Below are positions 50,108 through 57,965 of a stretch of DNA of 59,103 nt, in pieces (the first letter of the stretch is position 1; each line of letters opens with the position of its first letter). Under the pieces are notes generated by a model. It had not been told where the DNA came from, made no database searches, and saw nothing but the letters and a program-made list of their open reading frames with translations. The position numbers and the translations under genes were made by a program. Source of the stretch: Prevotella sp. (GTDB lineage: Bacteria > Bacteroidota > Bacteroidia > Bacteroidales > Bacteroidaceae); NCBI GenBank assembly GCA_017561825.1, contig JAFZBK010000011.1, forward strand, positions 1 through 59,103. The letters run 5' to 3'.

Positions 50108-51912
50108 CAGACCAACATACCGATATCAATCCAAACACGCCCTTGCAACGTTTCCTGCAATGGCGTGAGAAGCATATTACCGATAAGCAGTTCACTCTCC
50201 TGCTCAGCTTCTTCGTGGGCTTCTTCGCGGCGGTGGCTGCCTATGTGCTCCACTGGATCATCAACGAGATCGGGAAACTGCTCACGGCCGACTTCGATAT
50301 CTCTTCCATCAACTGGCTTTATCTGTTGTATCCTGTTATCGGTATCTATCTGACTTCCTTATTCGTACGACATATCGTTAAGGATAATATCTCACACGGT
50401 ATTACCCGAATTCTTTATGCCATTTCCCGCAAGCAGAGTCGTCTGCGTGGACACCATTGCTGGAGCTCGGTAATCGCCTCTGCCATCACCATCGGTTTCG
50501 GTGGATCGGTGGGTGCTGAGGCTCCGATTGTGCTTACGGGTTCGGCCATCGGAAGTAACCTCGGTCAGGTGTTCAAGATGGACAACCGTACGCTGATGCT
50601 CCTGGTGGGATGTGGTGCGGCTGCAGCCATTGCAGGAATCTTCAAGGCACCGATTGCAGGACTGGTGTTTACGCTCGAGGTACTGATGATCGACCTGACC
50701 ATGGCGTCGCTGTTGCCGATCCTGGTGGCGAGCGTCACGGCCGTGCTGTTCAGCTATGTGTTCAACGGTAGCGACTCCCTGTTCGTCTTCACCAATGAGA
50801 GCTCCTGGCAGCTGGATCGGGTACCGGCCTATATTCTGTTGGGTGTGTTCGGCGGATTGGTCAGTCTGTACTTCATCCGTACCATGACGGCCTGCGAGAA
50901 CATATTCGCCAAGTTAGGTGATAACCACTATGCCAAGTTAGCGTTGGGCGGTGTGGTGTTGAGTACCTTGATCTTCCTTTTCCCGTCACTCTATGGCGAG
51001 GGATATGGTAGCATCAACATCCTGCTGAATGGTAAGACGGAGGCGGATTGGAACATGGTACTGAACAACTCGCTGTTCTACGGGAATGGTAAGTTATTGG
51101 TGCTGTATATCGCCCTCGTACTGCTCACCAAGGTGTTTGCTACTTCTGCCACCAATGGCGGTGGCGGTTGCGGTGGTACCTTCGCTCCGTCGTTGTTTAT
51201 CGGTGCCTTCGGTGGCTTCCTTTTTGCCCGTGTGTGGAACATCGAACAGATAGGTGTGTATATCCCCGAGGGAAACTTCGCGATGCTGGGCATGGCGGCG
51301 GTGATGGCGGGTGTGATGCATGCTCCGCTAACGGGTATCTTCCTTATTGCTGAGCTCACGGGTGGCTATCAGCTGTTCATCCCCCTGATGCTGGTCTGCA
51401 TCTTTGCCTACCTCACCATCATCATCTTCGAACCACATAGTATCTATGGTATGCGACTGGCAAGGCAGGGTAAGCTCATCACGCATCATACCGATAGGGC
51501 AGTGCTTACGCTGATGTCGTTGAAGAGCATCATCGACCATACTTATACTGCAGTGAATACCGACATGAAATTAGGTGCTTTGGTGCACGCCTTGAGTCGG
51601 AGTAAGTCGAACCAGTTACCTGTGCTCGATGATGCGGGAAACTTCCTTGGTGAGGTGGATATCACCAAGATTCGTCATATCGTGTTCCGCTCTGAGCTGT
51701 ATCAGCATTTCACGGTGGCGCAGTTGATGTCTAAGCCTGCCGCCATTCTAGGTGTGAACGATTCGATGGAGGAGGTGATGGGGCAGTTCGACCGCACCCA
51801 TGCACAGATGTTGCCGGTGCTGGATACCGAGAATCATTTCATCGGATATATCTCCCGAACACATATGTACGCCACCTACCGTCAGATGGTAGCGGATTTG
51901 TCAGCGGAATAA
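50104..51912 (+). CDS. ClC-family chloride channel/antiporter with CBS domains
   Basis: A 602-residue inner-membrane protein. ClC motifs: ISHGITRILYAI, GGSVGAEAPIVLTGSAIGSN (GxExP motif), CGAAAAIAGIFKAPIAGLVF and GGGGCGGTFAPSLFIGAFGG. The C-terminal 140 residues form two CBS domains (LMSLKSIIDHTYTAVNTDMKL, VAQLMSKPAAILGVNDSMEEV). It is coupled by 4 bp to the tRNA-modification gene. Whether it is a channel or a proton antiporter cannot be decided here. Confidence 0.94.
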   Translation: MTDQHTDINPNTPLQRFLQWREKHITDKQFTLLLSFFVGFFAAVAAYVLHWIINEIGKLLTADFDISSINWLYLLYPVIGIYLTSLFVRHIVKDNISHGITRILYAISRKQSRLRGHHCWSSVIASAITIGFGGSVGAEAPIVLTGSAIGSNLGQVFKMDNRTLMLLVGCGAAAAIAGIFKAPIAGLVFTLEVLMIDLTMASLLPILVASVTAVLFSYVFNGSDSLFVFTNESSWQLDRVPAYILLGVFGGLVSLYFIRTMTACENIFAKLGDNHYAKLALGGVVLSTLIFLFPSLYGEGYGSINILLNGKTEADWNMVLNNSLFYGNGKLLVLYIALVLLTKVFATSATNGGGGCGGTFAPSLFIGAFGGFLFARVWNIEQIGVYIPEGNFAMLGMAAVMAGVMHAPLTGIFLIAELTGGYQLFIPLMLVCIFAYLTIIIFEPHSIYGMRLARQGKLITHHTDRAVLTLMSLKSIIDHTYTAVNTDMKLGALVHALSRSKSNQLPVLDDAGNFLGEVDITKIRHIVFRSELYQHFTVAQLMSKPAAILGVNDSMEEVMGQFDRTHAQMLPVLDTENHFIGYISRTHMYATYRQMVADLSAE

Positions 51913-51917
51913 GGTAA

Positions 51918-51960
51918 TTCCCCGCCCCTTAAGGGGAGGGGTGCCGAAGGTGGGGTGGGG
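51918..51960. repeat. GC-rich REP-like element after the ClC gene
   Basis: CCCCGCCCCTTAAGGGGAGGGG palindrome followed by TGCCGAAGGTGGGGTGGGGT, immediately before the TTG start of the PAP2 gene. Same family as the elements at 26.1 kb and in prfC. Confidence 0.75.
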
Positions 51961-51969
51961 TAAACAAAG

Positions 51970-52548
51970 TTGAAAGTGCAAAGAATATTAACAATCATAG
52001 CCTGTATTGTTGTCTCAACCTCTTCATTCGCCCAAAAGGAGTACAAGGGCGACGGACCAGATGACTACCTCCGACTGATCCCGCTGGGAGCGACAGTCGC
52101 ACTCAAGGCATGTGGCGTGCAGAGCAGGGACGATTGGCAGCATCTCCTCTTGAATGCTGGCGTTTCCACGCTGGTATCAGCCGCCACCACCTACACCCTG
52201 AAGAACACCATCCATGATACTCGTCCTGACGGTACCGACCGCCATGCTTTCCCTTCCGGTCATGCTGCCATCGCCTTCTCAGGAGCCCATGTTCTTTATA
52301 AGGAGTACAAAGATGTGAGTTCGTGGATCGGCATCGGAGGATATGCCGTAGCCACGGCAGTGTCGTTGGATAGGATTCGCCGGAACCGTCATCGTTGGGA
52401 TGATGTGGCGGCGGGTGCTGCCATCGGCATTCTCTCTACGGAATTCTCGTATTGGTTGGGCAGTAAGTTGTGGCCCAACAACAAGGAAAACCTCCAGGTT
52501 TCCCTCACCCCCTCCTCCCTCCAGTTTTCTTTCATCCAACCCCTGTAA
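51970..52548 (+). CDS. PAP2-family phosphatase, exported, TTG start
   Basis: A 192-residue exported phosphatase. TTG at 51970 starts a good signal peptide (MKVQRILTIIACIVVSTSSFAQ); an in-frame TAA at 51961 excludes an earlier start, and a GTG at 51976 is an alternative. PAP2 motifs are complete: KNTIHDTRP (K-x6-RP), FPSGHAA, and RNRHRWDDV (R-x5-H-x3-D type). It could dephosphorylate lipids or undecaprenyl pyrophosphate. The REP-like element ends about 10 bp before the start. Confidence 0.9.
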   Translation: MKVQRILTIIACIVVSTSSFAQKEYKGDGPDDYLRLIPLGATVALKACGVQSRDDWQHLLLNAGVSTLVSAATTYTLKNTIHDTRPDGTDRHAFPSGHAAIAFSGAHVLYKEYKDVSSWIGIGGYAVATAVSLDRIRRNRHRWDDVAAGAAIGILSTEFSYWLGSKLWPNNKENLQVSLTPSSLQFSFIQPL

Positions 52549-52689
52549 AACACTTTTTCCACCTTTTTTATGTCCCGCAGAAATAGCGGAAATGGCGGAA
52601 ATATCTTTTTCTCATAGATATAGTTATTTAATCTCCCACAGTAAATCCAAAAAAAGTAGTAATTTTGGCTTCGCCGAACTTACTCACGC

Positions 52690-52731
52690 TCGGAAATACA
52701 AACAAAAACAATCTTTTGTTTGGTATTTCGC
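52690..52731. repeat. Inverted repeat overlapping the fmt promoter
   Basis: CGGAAATACAAACAAAA is nearly complementary to TTTTGTTTGGTATTTCG (two bulges), forming a stem of about 15 bp. The -33 box of the fmt promoter lies in the right arm. Confidence 0.7.
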
Positions 52732-52750
52732 TCGCTTAATCGTAACTTTG
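52719..52750 (+). promoter_or_regulatory. Promoter of fmt
   Basis: TTTG (52719-52722) and TAACTTTG (52743-52750) spaced by 20 bp. The predicted transcription start is only about 5 nt before the ATG at 52758. Confidence 0.75.
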
Positions 52751-52757
52751 CAGTCGA

Positions 52758-53747
52758 ATGAAGAAAGAAGATTTAAGAATCGTGTTCATGGGCACCCCCG
52801 AGTTCGCCGTTGGCACCCTGAAAGCACTGGTAGAGAACAACTACCAAGTGGTAGCCGTGGTTACCCAACCCGACAAGCCCGTTGGGCGACATCAAGACAC
52901 CCTGCAACCCTCTGAGGTGAAGAAATACGCCCTGGCACACGGCATCCCCGTACTCCAGCCAGTGAAGATGAAAGACCCCGATTTTGTCGAGGAACTGCGC
53001 AGCTATAAGGCCGATCTGCAGGTTGTAGTAGCCTTCCGCATGCTACCCGAGGTGGTGTGGGCCATGCCCCGCTTCGGCACCTTCAATGTCCATGCCTCCC
53101 TGTTACCGCAGTACCGTGGTGCTGCGCCCATCAACTGGGCCATCATCAACGGAGAGACGCAGACTGGTGTCACCACGTTCTTCCTCGACCACGAGATCGA
53201 TACGGGCAGGATCATCCTACAGAAGCCGTTACCCATCCCCGATGAGGCCGATGTGGAGTATGTCTATGATGCCCTGATGAACCTCGGTGCCGAGATATGT
53301 CTCGATACCGTAGAACAGATCCTTTCTACCGACGGACAGCCTGAGAGTATCCCGCAGGAGCAGATTCCGCAACCTGCCACTCTCCATGCCGCCCCGAAGA
53401 TCTTCAAGGAGACCTGCGAGATCAACTGGGAGCAGTCGGCCAAGCAGGTATATGACTTCATCCGCGGTCTGAGTCCGTACCCCGGTGCATGGACCACCCT
53501 CGTAACAGAAGATGGTAAGCGCACCGTCCTGAAGGTGTTCAAGACCGCCAAGACCTCCCTCACCACCAACCTGGAAACAGGTCGACTGATGGTTGAGAAC
53601 AAGCACCTGTACGTAGCGGTGCAAGGACAACTCCTGGAACTCCTGGAGCTCCAGCTCACTGGTAAGAAGCGCATGACCGCCCGTGACTTCCTCAATGGAT
53701 TCCGCAATATTGGCGAAGCCAAATTGAAAATCACGCCAGGGCTTTGA
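52758..53747 (+). CDS. fmt: Methionyl-tRNA formyltransferase
   Basis: Formylates initiator Met-tRNA with 10-formyl-THF. 329 residues, normal length. LRIVFMGTPEFAVGTL at the start, then the catalytic block FNVHASLLPQYRGAAPINWA and TTFFLDHEIDTG. The C-terminal OB-like domain (INWEQSAKQVYDFIRGLSPYPGAW) recognises tRNA. The first ATG is the only reasonable start because the next Met is in the conserved MGTPEF motif. No def gene adjoins it. Confidence 0.97.
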   Translation: MKKEDLRIVFMGTPEFAVGTLKALVENNYQVVAVVTQPDKPVGRHQDTLQPSEVKKYALAHGIPVLQPVKMKDPDFVEELRSYKADLQVVVAFRMLPEVVWAMPRFGTFNVHASLLPQYRGAAPINWAIINGETQTGVTTFFLDHEIDTGRIILQKPLPIPDEADVEYVYDALMNLGAEICLDTVEQILSTDGQPESIPQEQIPQPATLHAAPKIFKETCEINWEQSAKQVYDFIRGLSPYPGAWTTLVTEDGKRTVLKVFKTAKTSLTTNLETGRLMVENKHLYVAVQGQLLELLELQLTGKKRMTARDFLNGFRNIGEAKLKITPGL

Positions 53748-53801
53748 TGCCCTGAGCGTACCTTAATGTATGAGCGACGAGGAGGAGCGGAAAAGAAAGA
53801 G

Positions 53802-53960
53802 ATGGCTCACCCCGAAGGGGCAAAGGCTGGTGAGCCATACCAAAACCCTGATGGAGGGCGGTTTCTGCCCGGAATCAGTTACATCCTCCCCATATAGGGG
53901 GAGGCTTGGTGGGGGTGGATGTTTCTTTTGCCTCTTTTCTTTGCGCCAAAGAAAAAGAGG
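53802..53960 (+). repeat. Long inverted repeat, left copy (upstream of ugd)
   Basis: About 158 bp, matching the reverse complement of 55421-55578 with only a few differences. It contains hairpins ATGGCTCACC...GGTGAGCCAT (53802-53838), a TCCTCCCCATATAGGGGGAGG palindrome, and CTTTTCTTTG-cgc-CAAAGAAAAAG near its inner end. That last hairpin is repeated at 53981-54010 as CCTCTTTTCTCTGCACCAGAG. The gap 53748-54090 has no gene. Confidence 0.88.
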
Positions 53961-54090
53961 AGAAAAAGAGGAAAGAAGTGCCTCTTTTCTCTGCACCAGA
54001 GAAAAAGAGGGGATATATCAATTGAAAATTGAAAGTTTGTTTCTTTACAAAAAAAGAAAATATTAGAGAATTGATAATGATATTTTATTT

Positions 54091-55392
54091 ATGAAAATAG
54101 CAGTAGCAGGAACCGGGTACGTTGGCCTCTCCATCGCCACACTACTCGCACAACACAATCAAGTAACCGCAGTAGATGTCATCCCCGAGAAGGTTGACAT
54201 GATCAACAAGCGTCAGTCGCCCATTCAGGACGATTACATCGAGAAGTACCTGGCAGAGAAAGAGTTGAACCTCACTGCCACGCTCGATGGAGCAACCGCC
54301 TATAAGGATGCCGACTTCGTCGTTATCGCTGCCCCCACCAACTACGACCCCGTGAAGAACTTCTTCGATACCCATCATATCGAGGATGTCATCGACCTGG
54401 TTCTCTCCGTGAACCCCCATGCCGTGATGGTTATCAAGAGCACCATCCCCGTGGGCTACTGTCGTAGTCTGTATGTCAGGTACGCCCAGAAAGGCGTGTC
54501 ACAGTTCAACCTCCTCTTCTCTCCCGAGTTCCTCCGCGAGAGCAAGGCGTTGTACGATAACCTCTATCCTTCGCGCATCATCGTGGGCTACCCCAAGGAG
54601 ATCGCTCAGTACCCCGAGGAGAACGAGGCCATCAAGAAGATTACCGATGTGGAGAAGATGAAGAAGGCCGCCGAGACCTTCGCCTCCCTGCTCGTTGAGG
54701 GAGCCATCAAGGAGGATATCCCTGTGCTCTTCATGGGTATGAAAGAGGCCGAGGCCGTGAAGCTCTTCGCCAACACCTATCTTGCCCTCCGTGTGAGCTA
54801 TTTCAACGAACTCGATACCTATGCCGAGGTGAAAGGACTTGATGCCCAGGCCATTATCCAGGGAATCGGCCTCGATCCCCGTATCGGCACTCACTATAAC
54901 AACCCGTCGTTCGGTTATGGCGGCTACTGTCTGCCGAAGGACACCAAGCAGTTGTTGGCTAACTACGAGGATGTGCCGCAGCAGATGATGTCGGCCATCG
55001 TGGAGAGCAACCGCACCCGTAAGGATTTCATTGCCGATCAGGTGCTGAAGAAGGCCGGTTATTATGATTATACCACAGGTAGCAGATATAACCAGGCGGT
55101 GGAGAAGACCGTTGTTATCGGTGTGTACCGACTCACCATGAAATCCAACTCCGACAACTTCCGTCAGAGTAGTATCCAGGGTGTGATGAAGCGTATCAAG
55201 GCCAAGGGAGCCACCGTCATCATCTACGAGCCCACTCTGCAGGATGGCACCACCTTCTTCGGTAGTGTTGTGGTGAACGACCTCGCCAAGTTCAAGGCAC
55301 AGAGCGATGCCATCATTGCCAACCGCTATGATCCCGTCCTTGATGATGTGGAATCCAAGGTCTACACCCGTGATTTGTTCCGGCGTGATTAA
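54091..55392 (+). CDS. ugd: UDP-glucose/nucleotide-sugar 6-dehydrogenase
   Basis: Oxidises UDP-glucose (or a related nucleotide sugar) to the uronic acid. 433 residues. Rossmann motif [18 protein letters not shown], substrate region [45 protein letters not shown], and the catalytic Cys in [16 protein letters not shown] (about C280). The C-terminal domain has [16 protein letters not shown]. It is flanked on both sides by long inverted repeats. Together with the sugar kinase and nucleotidyltransferase downstream it suggests nucleotide-sugar metabolism. Confidence 0.93.
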   Translation: MKIAVAGTGYVGLSIATLLAQHNQVTAVDVIPEKVDMINKRQSPIQDDYIEKYLAEKELNLTATLDGATAYKDADFVVIAAPTNYDPVKNFFDTHHIEDVIDLVLSVNPHAVMVIKSTIPVGYCRSLYVRYAQKGVSQFNLLFSPEFLRESKALYDNLYPSRIIVGYPKEIAQYPEENEAIKKITDVEKMKKAAETFASLLVEGAIKEDIPVLFMGMKEAEAVKLFANTYLALRVSYFNELDTYAEVKGLDAQAIIQGIGLDPRIGTHYNNPSFGYGGYCLPKDTKQLLANYEDVPQQMMSAIVESNRTRKDFIADQVLKKAGYYDYTTGSRYNQAVEKTVVIGVYRLTMKSNSDNFRQSSIQGVMKRIKAKGATVIIYEPTLQDGTTFFGSVVVNDLAKFKAQSDAIIANRYDPVLDDVESKVYTRDLFRRD

Positions 55393-55420
55393 TTTTCTTT
55401 GAAAAGAAACAAACTTTTTC

Positions 55421-55578
55421 CTCTTTTCTTTGGCGCAAAGAAAAGATCCAAAAGAAACATCCACCCCCACCAAGCCTCCCTCCTATATGGGGAGGATGTA
55501 ACTGATTCCGGGCAGAATCCGCCCTTTATCAGGGTTTTGGTATGGCTCACCAGCCTTTGCCCCTTCGGGGTGAGCCAT
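55421..55578 (-). repeat. Long inverted repeat, right copy (downstream of ugd)
   Basis: Reverse-complement copy of 53802-53960, beginning 29 bp after the ugd stop codon. Differences are a handful of substitutions and one small indel (for example TATAGGAGGGAGG against TATAGGGGGAGG). Confidence 0.88.
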
Positions 55579-55633
55579 GCTTTTTTATCGCCCCATCAAA
55601 GGGGCGGCTTATATTTCTTATCGGCTTGCCCCG

Positions 55634-55715
55634 ACCTTTGACCTTAGACCTTTGACCGAATCCCTTCTCCCTTTGACCTTAGACCGAATCCCTTTGACCT
55701 TAGACCGAATCCCTT
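55634..55715. repeat. GACCTTTGACCTTAGACC-type tandem repeats
   Basis: Irregular tandem units of CTTTGACCTTAGACC and GAATCCCTT. Related to the array at 47688-47741. No gene. Confidence 0.75.
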
Positions 55716-55750
55716 CGTCCTTCGTTCCCTCGTACTTTACTCCCATTTTA

Positions 55751-55782
55751 TTTGGTTTTTTCGTAGAAAAACCGTATTTTTG
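55751..55782 (+). promoter_or_regulatory. Promoter of the GHMP-kinase operon
   Basis: TTTG (55751-55754) and TATTTTTG (55775-55782) spaced by 20 bp. It predicts a leader of about 210 nt before the kinase gene. Confidence 0.8.
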
Positions 55783-55806
55783 CATCCAAAATAAGTATTG
55801 TTCTGC

Positions 55807-55904
55807 GAGCCCATACGGGTTCCCATGCGGAGGCGTACCTGTTTGTCATGCCATCCTGCTTACATAAGTAGGATAAAAAAGGTATGTCTGCGCCTCCCGT
55901 AACC
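55807..55904 (+). ncRNA. Structured leader RNA candidate before the GHMP kinase
   Basis: Outer helix: GGTT / AACC and CGGAGGCG (55828-55835) / CGCCTCCcG (55891-55899). Then TACC (55836-55839) / GGTA (55881-55884), with a 6-nt internal bulge. A terminal hairpin ATCCT-g-CTT / AAG-t-AGGAT (55853-55874) closes it. An alternative 5' hairpin GAGCCC-AUAC-GGGTTC (55807-55822) competes with the outer helix. This looks like a switchable cis-regulatory RNA; I do not recognise the class. Confidence 0.5.
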
Positions 55905-55925
55905 AACTCATTTAATTCCACTTAC

Positions 55926-55982
55926 ATGACTCAGTTATCTGAAATAGACCGTGCCGCCCAGATGGAAAGCATGGCTAGTTAG
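55926..55982 (+). other. 18-codon upstream reading frame
   Basis: ATG at 55926 encodes MTQLSEIDRAAQMESMAS and ends in TAG 15 bp before the kinase ATG, in the same frame. It could be a translated leader peptide, or the remnant of a longer N-terminus cut by the TAG. No enrichment for one amino acid. Confidence 0.35.
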
Positions 55983-55997
55983 GTGATATGTAGTGTT

Positions 55998-57170
55998 ATG
56001 AATTGCGAAAAAACTTTCTTTGAGATTTACAAGCGCGACCCCGACGGCATCGCGTTCTGCCCCTATAGGATCTGTCCCATCGGAGCCCACTCCGACCACA
56101 ACCTCGGTAAGATCACGGGTCTGGCTATCGACAAAGGTATCCATATCGCCTACGCCCCCAAGCAGAATGGGGTGGTGGAGATGGCCTCCCTGCAGTTTCC
56201 CAAACGTGCCCAGTGGCATATCGCTTCCGTACCTGCCCAGAAACAAAACGACTGGGCCGATTACCTCCGCGGAGCCACTCTGTCATTGTCCAAGCACCAC
56301 CGACTGAGCATCGGTCTCTGTGGTGTCATCGAGGGTTCCCTGCCCATCGGTGGACTCTCCTCCAGTGCGGCAGTCATCATCAGTTTCCTCACCGCCCTCT
56401 GCAAGGTGAACAATATCCAGCTCTCCCAACAGGAGATCATCGATATCGCCTACGATGCTGAGTTGAACTACGTGGGAGTAAGCGTGGGTAAGCTCGACCA
56501 GAGTTGCGAGGTGCTGAGCAAGAAGGACCATCTGCTCTATCTCGACACCAAGGACAACCACTACGAGTTGATTCCGCAGCATCCGGCGATGAAACCCTAC
56601 AAGATTGCCATCTTCTTCTCGGGCTTGGAACACAGTCTGGCAGGATCCAAATACAACATGCGTGTTGACGAACTCCGCTCAGGCGTCTATGCCCTCCAGG
56701 CCTTTGCAGGTATGGAGTATGGCAAGTTCAACGAAGCCAACGCCCGTAACGTACCCCGCGAGATCTACGAGCAGTATAAGCCTCGCCTCCCCGAACCCTG
56801 GGCCAAGCGCTGTGAGCACTGGTACACCGAGTTCGAACGCGTGGAGAAAGGAGCAGAAGCATGGCGAAGAGGCGACATCGAGGCCTACGGTAAGCTCTCC
56901 TTCGAATCCGGTTGGAGCAGCATCCATAACTGGGAGTCGGGAGCCCCCGAGCAGATCCGTCTCTATGAGATCATGACGCAGACCGACGGCATCTATGGCG
57001 GTCGTTTCTCCGGTGCCGGTTTCAAGGGCTGTTGCATGGCCCTCATCGATCCCGCCTACGAAGAATCCATCCGCGAATCCGTCACCACCCAGTACCTCAC
57101 CTCCTTCCCCGAGATGACCGACAAATACCAAGTCTTCATTTGCGAAAGCGCCGATGGAGTAATACTTTAA
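55998..57170 (+). CDS. GHMP-family sugar-1-kinase, galactokinase/galacturonokinase-like
   Basis: About 390 residues. The start at 55998 (MNCEKTFFEIYKRDP) is chosen over the upstream GTG. The galactokinase signature region reads CPIGAHSDHNLG (residues 26-37) instead of the canonical LIGEHTDYN. The ATP motif is SLPIGGLSSSAAVIISF and the third motif GRFSGAGFKGCC. The IGAHxDH variant is, as I recall, typical of plant galacturonokinase, so the substrate may be a uronic acid or another sugar rather than galactose. An operon with a nucleotidyltransferase supports activation of a sugar 1-phosphate. Confidence 0.85.
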   Translation: MNCEKTFFEIYKRDPDGIAFCPYRICPIGAHSDHNLGKITGLAIDKGIHIAYAPKQNGVVEMASLQFPKRAQWHIASVPAQKQNDWADYLRGATLSLSKHHRLSIGLCGVIEGSLPIGGLSSSAAVIISFLTALCKVNNIQLSQQEIIDIAYDAELNYVGVSVGKLDQSCEVLSKKDHLLYLDTKDNHYELIPQHPAMKPYKIAIFFSGLEHSLAGSKYNMRVDELRSGVYALQAFAGMEYGKFNEANARNVPREIYEQYKPRLPEPWAKRCEHWYTEFERVEKGAEAWRRGDIEAYGKLSFESGWSSIHNWESGAPEQIRLYEIMTQTDGIYGGRFSGAGFKGCCMALIDPAYEESIRESVTTQYLTSFPEMTDKYQVFICESADGVIL

Positions 57171-57200
57171 CTCTCAACTGTCAACTTTCAACTTTCAACT
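57171..57200. repeat. TCAACTTTCAACT tandem repeat
   Basis: CTCTCAACTGTCAACTTTCAACTTTCAACT fills the gap between the kinase stop and the nucleotidyltransferase ATG. Same unit as at 47083-47117. Confidence 0.8.
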
Positions 57201-57953
57201 ATGAAGTGTATTATTTTGGCCGCGGGCTATGCGACCCGCTTATACCCTTTAACCGAGAACTTCCCCAAGCCATTGCTGGAAGTTTCCGGTAAACCCATTC
57301 TCGACTGGATCATCGACGACATGTCCCAGACCGGTCTCATCGATGAATACATCATCATCTCCAACCATAAGTTCGCCCCCATCTTCCATACCTGGGCCAA
57401 TAAAAAGTTCAATGTTCAATGTTCAATGTTCAATGTTCTAGATGACGGCACGTTATCCAACGAATCTCGTCTCGGTGCAGTCCGCGACATCCAGTTCGCC
57501 ATTGACCAGCTCCACTTAGACGATGATCTCCTCGTTATGGCAGGCGACAACCTCCTGGATTTCAGTCTCGATGCTTTTATCCGCTATGCCAAGGACAAAC
57601 AGGCCACCTGTGTGATGCGCTATTACGAGGAAGACGAGGCACGGCTCCACAAGACCGGTGTTGCTGAGATCGATGACAACGGTCGCATCCTCTCCATGGA
57701 AGAGAAGCCCGCCAACCCCAAGAGTCACTGGTGCATCCCCGCCTTCTACTACTATACCCGTCAGGACGCCCGTCTCATCAAGAAAGGCATTGACAGCGGT
57801 TGCGGCGTTGACGCCCCTGGTAGCTTCATCGCCTGGCTCGCCTCCCAGACCACCGTCTATACATACCCCATGCCCGGTCGCCGTTACGACATCGGCACCC
57901 TCGCCAGCTACGAGGCCGTCAAAAACTCCTTCCCCCCATCCAAGAAACTATAA
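57201..57953 (+). CDS. Sugar-1-phosphate nucleotidyltransferase-like protein
   Basis: 250 residues, NTP-transferase fold. The start MKCIILAAGYATRLYPLT followed by ENFPKPLLEVSGKPILDW is the nucleotide-binding signature. Later motifs are VMAGDNLLDFSL, MEEKPANPKSHW and RRYDIGTLASYEAV. It probably couples a sugar 1-phosphate from the adjacent kinase to UTP or another NTP. Residues about 70-80 (FNVQCSMFNV) are encoded by a 7-bp microsatellite; the usual proteins run straight into DDGTxSNExRLGA there. Change in copy number would shift the frame. Confidence 0.9.
   Translation: MKCIILAAGYATRLYPLTENFPKPLLEVSGKPILDWIIDDMSQTGLIDEYIIISNHKFAPIFHTWANKKFNVQCSMFNVLDDGTLSNESRLGAVRDIQFAIDQLHLDDDLLVMAGDNLLDFSLDAFIRYAKDKQATCVMRYYEEDEARLHKTGVAEIDDNGRILSMEEKPANPKSHWCIPAFYYYTRQDARLIKKGIDSGCGVDAPGSFIAWLASQTTVYTYPMPGRRYDIGTLASYEAVKNSFPPSKKL
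57407..57438 (+). repeat. 7-bp microsatellite (GTTCAAT x4) inside the nucleotidyltransferase gene
   Basis: Four full units of GTTCAAT plus GTTC. Because 7 is not a multiple of 3, gain or loss of one unit would break the reading frame; the present copy number keeps it open. Confidence 0.88.
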
Positions 57954-57965
57954 ACTAAAAAACGC

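Noticed and set aside
53770-54066. 98-codon reading frame upstream of ugd
   Set aside because: It is a translation of the long inverted repeat and its hairpins; the right-hand copy of the repeat gives unrelated frames, so it is not a gene.
55399-55867. Two overlapping reading frames of 80 and 96 codons downstream of ugd
   Set aside because: They cover the right inverted repeat, the GACCTT tandem repeats and the kinase promoter; composition is repeat-driven.
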